Shown here: in pieces, positions 5,191-5,335 of the stretch
How positions within the stretch are numbered: position 1 is the first letter of the stretch
Layout: each line of letters opens with the position of its first letter
NCBI GenBank assembly: GCA_903928365.1
Contig: CAIYQV010000230.1
Span: 1-5,335 of the forward strand
DNA: 5,335 nucleotides
Reading direction: 5' to 3'
From: an uncultured Flavobacteriia bacterium
Lineage (GTDB): Bacteria; Bacteroidota; Bacteroidia; Flavobacteriales_D; Crocinitomicaceae
The notes under the pieces: model-generated
Seen by the model: only the letters and a program-made list of their open reading frames with translations
Told to the model about the DNA's origin: nothing
Database searches by the model: none
Translations under genes and position numbers: made by a program

Positions 5191-5335
5191 ATGAGGGATC
5201 TAATACGCCGTTTACTTCCATCAAGTTTGCTTCATTGGTACCGTCAGCGTAAGAAAGATATTCGCAACAAAGAGTTGGATGCGCTTCGAGTCAAGGGAGA
5301 GGTTCTGACCAAAAATGACTTGATTCAGCAATTTA
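5191..5335 (+). CDS. Start of a gene cut by the window edge, possibly an AAC(3)-type acetyltransferase
   Basis: An open frame begins with ATG directly after the TAA of the TonB-C gene (stop and start abut, no gap) and stays open for 48 codons to the window end. This abutment suggests translational coupling in the same operon. The N-terminus (MRDLIRRLLPSSLLHWYRQR) is basic and amphipathic, followed by a charged stretch. The last visible segment (GEVLTKNDLIQQF) resembles the opening TKxxLIxxF/L helix of the aminoglycoside 3-N-acetyltransferase (AAC(3)/YokD) family, whose diagnostic HSSLSxIG motif would lie just past the edge. That identification rests on about a dozen residues and is tentative; a surface-sugar methyltransferase or glycosyltransferase could start similarly. 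That it is a real gene is fairly likely from spacing and codon pattern. Confidence 0.5.
   Translation, partial: MRDLIRRLLPSSLLHWYRQRKKDIRNKELDALRVKGEVLTKNDLIQQF

Overview
This is an AT-rich bacterial chromosomal fragment, most likely from the phylum Bacteroidota and perhaps a Flavobacteriales-like lineage. The evidence is an LDH-type malate dehydrogenase, a zinc-less (type B) ribosomal protein bL31, promoter -7 boxes matching the Bacteroidota TAnnTTTG consensus, little Shine-Dalgarno signal, a beta-helix lipoprotein ending in DIGAYE, and a WG-repeat protein beside a TonB-C protein. The exact genus cannot be read from the sequence.

Layout. At the left edge is the C-terminal third of mdh (+). 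It converges on a beta-helix surface lipoprotein (-), and the two genes share one bidirectional hairpin terminator with a GAAA loop. A 138-base AT-rich divergent region then holds a promoter-like -7 box on each strand. Next comes rpmE2 (bL31B, +) with its own strong terminator. A tightly packed + strand cluster fills the rest: a 710-codon exported protein (helical repeats followed by twelve WG repeats), a 254-codon membrane-anchored TonB-C protein 6 bases later, and a third ORF that starts directly after the preceding stop codon and runs off the window. That third ORF may be an AAC(3)-like acetyltransferase.

How the genes relate. mdh (TCA cycle) and rpmE2 (ribosome) are housekeeping genes. 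The WG protein and the TonB-C protein are both predicted at the cell envelope and appear co-transcribed, so a joint envelope role is a reasonable inference, but no biochemical role can be assigned. Three of the four complete genes lack an in-frame ATG at their 5' end and appear to start with TTG or GTG. The most notable structure is the WG protein, whose repeats keep an almost exact 34-residue period over about 390 residues behind a separate array of 33-37-residue helical repeats. I see no CRISPR array, transposon, tRNA or rRNA, and no clear defence or other novel system.
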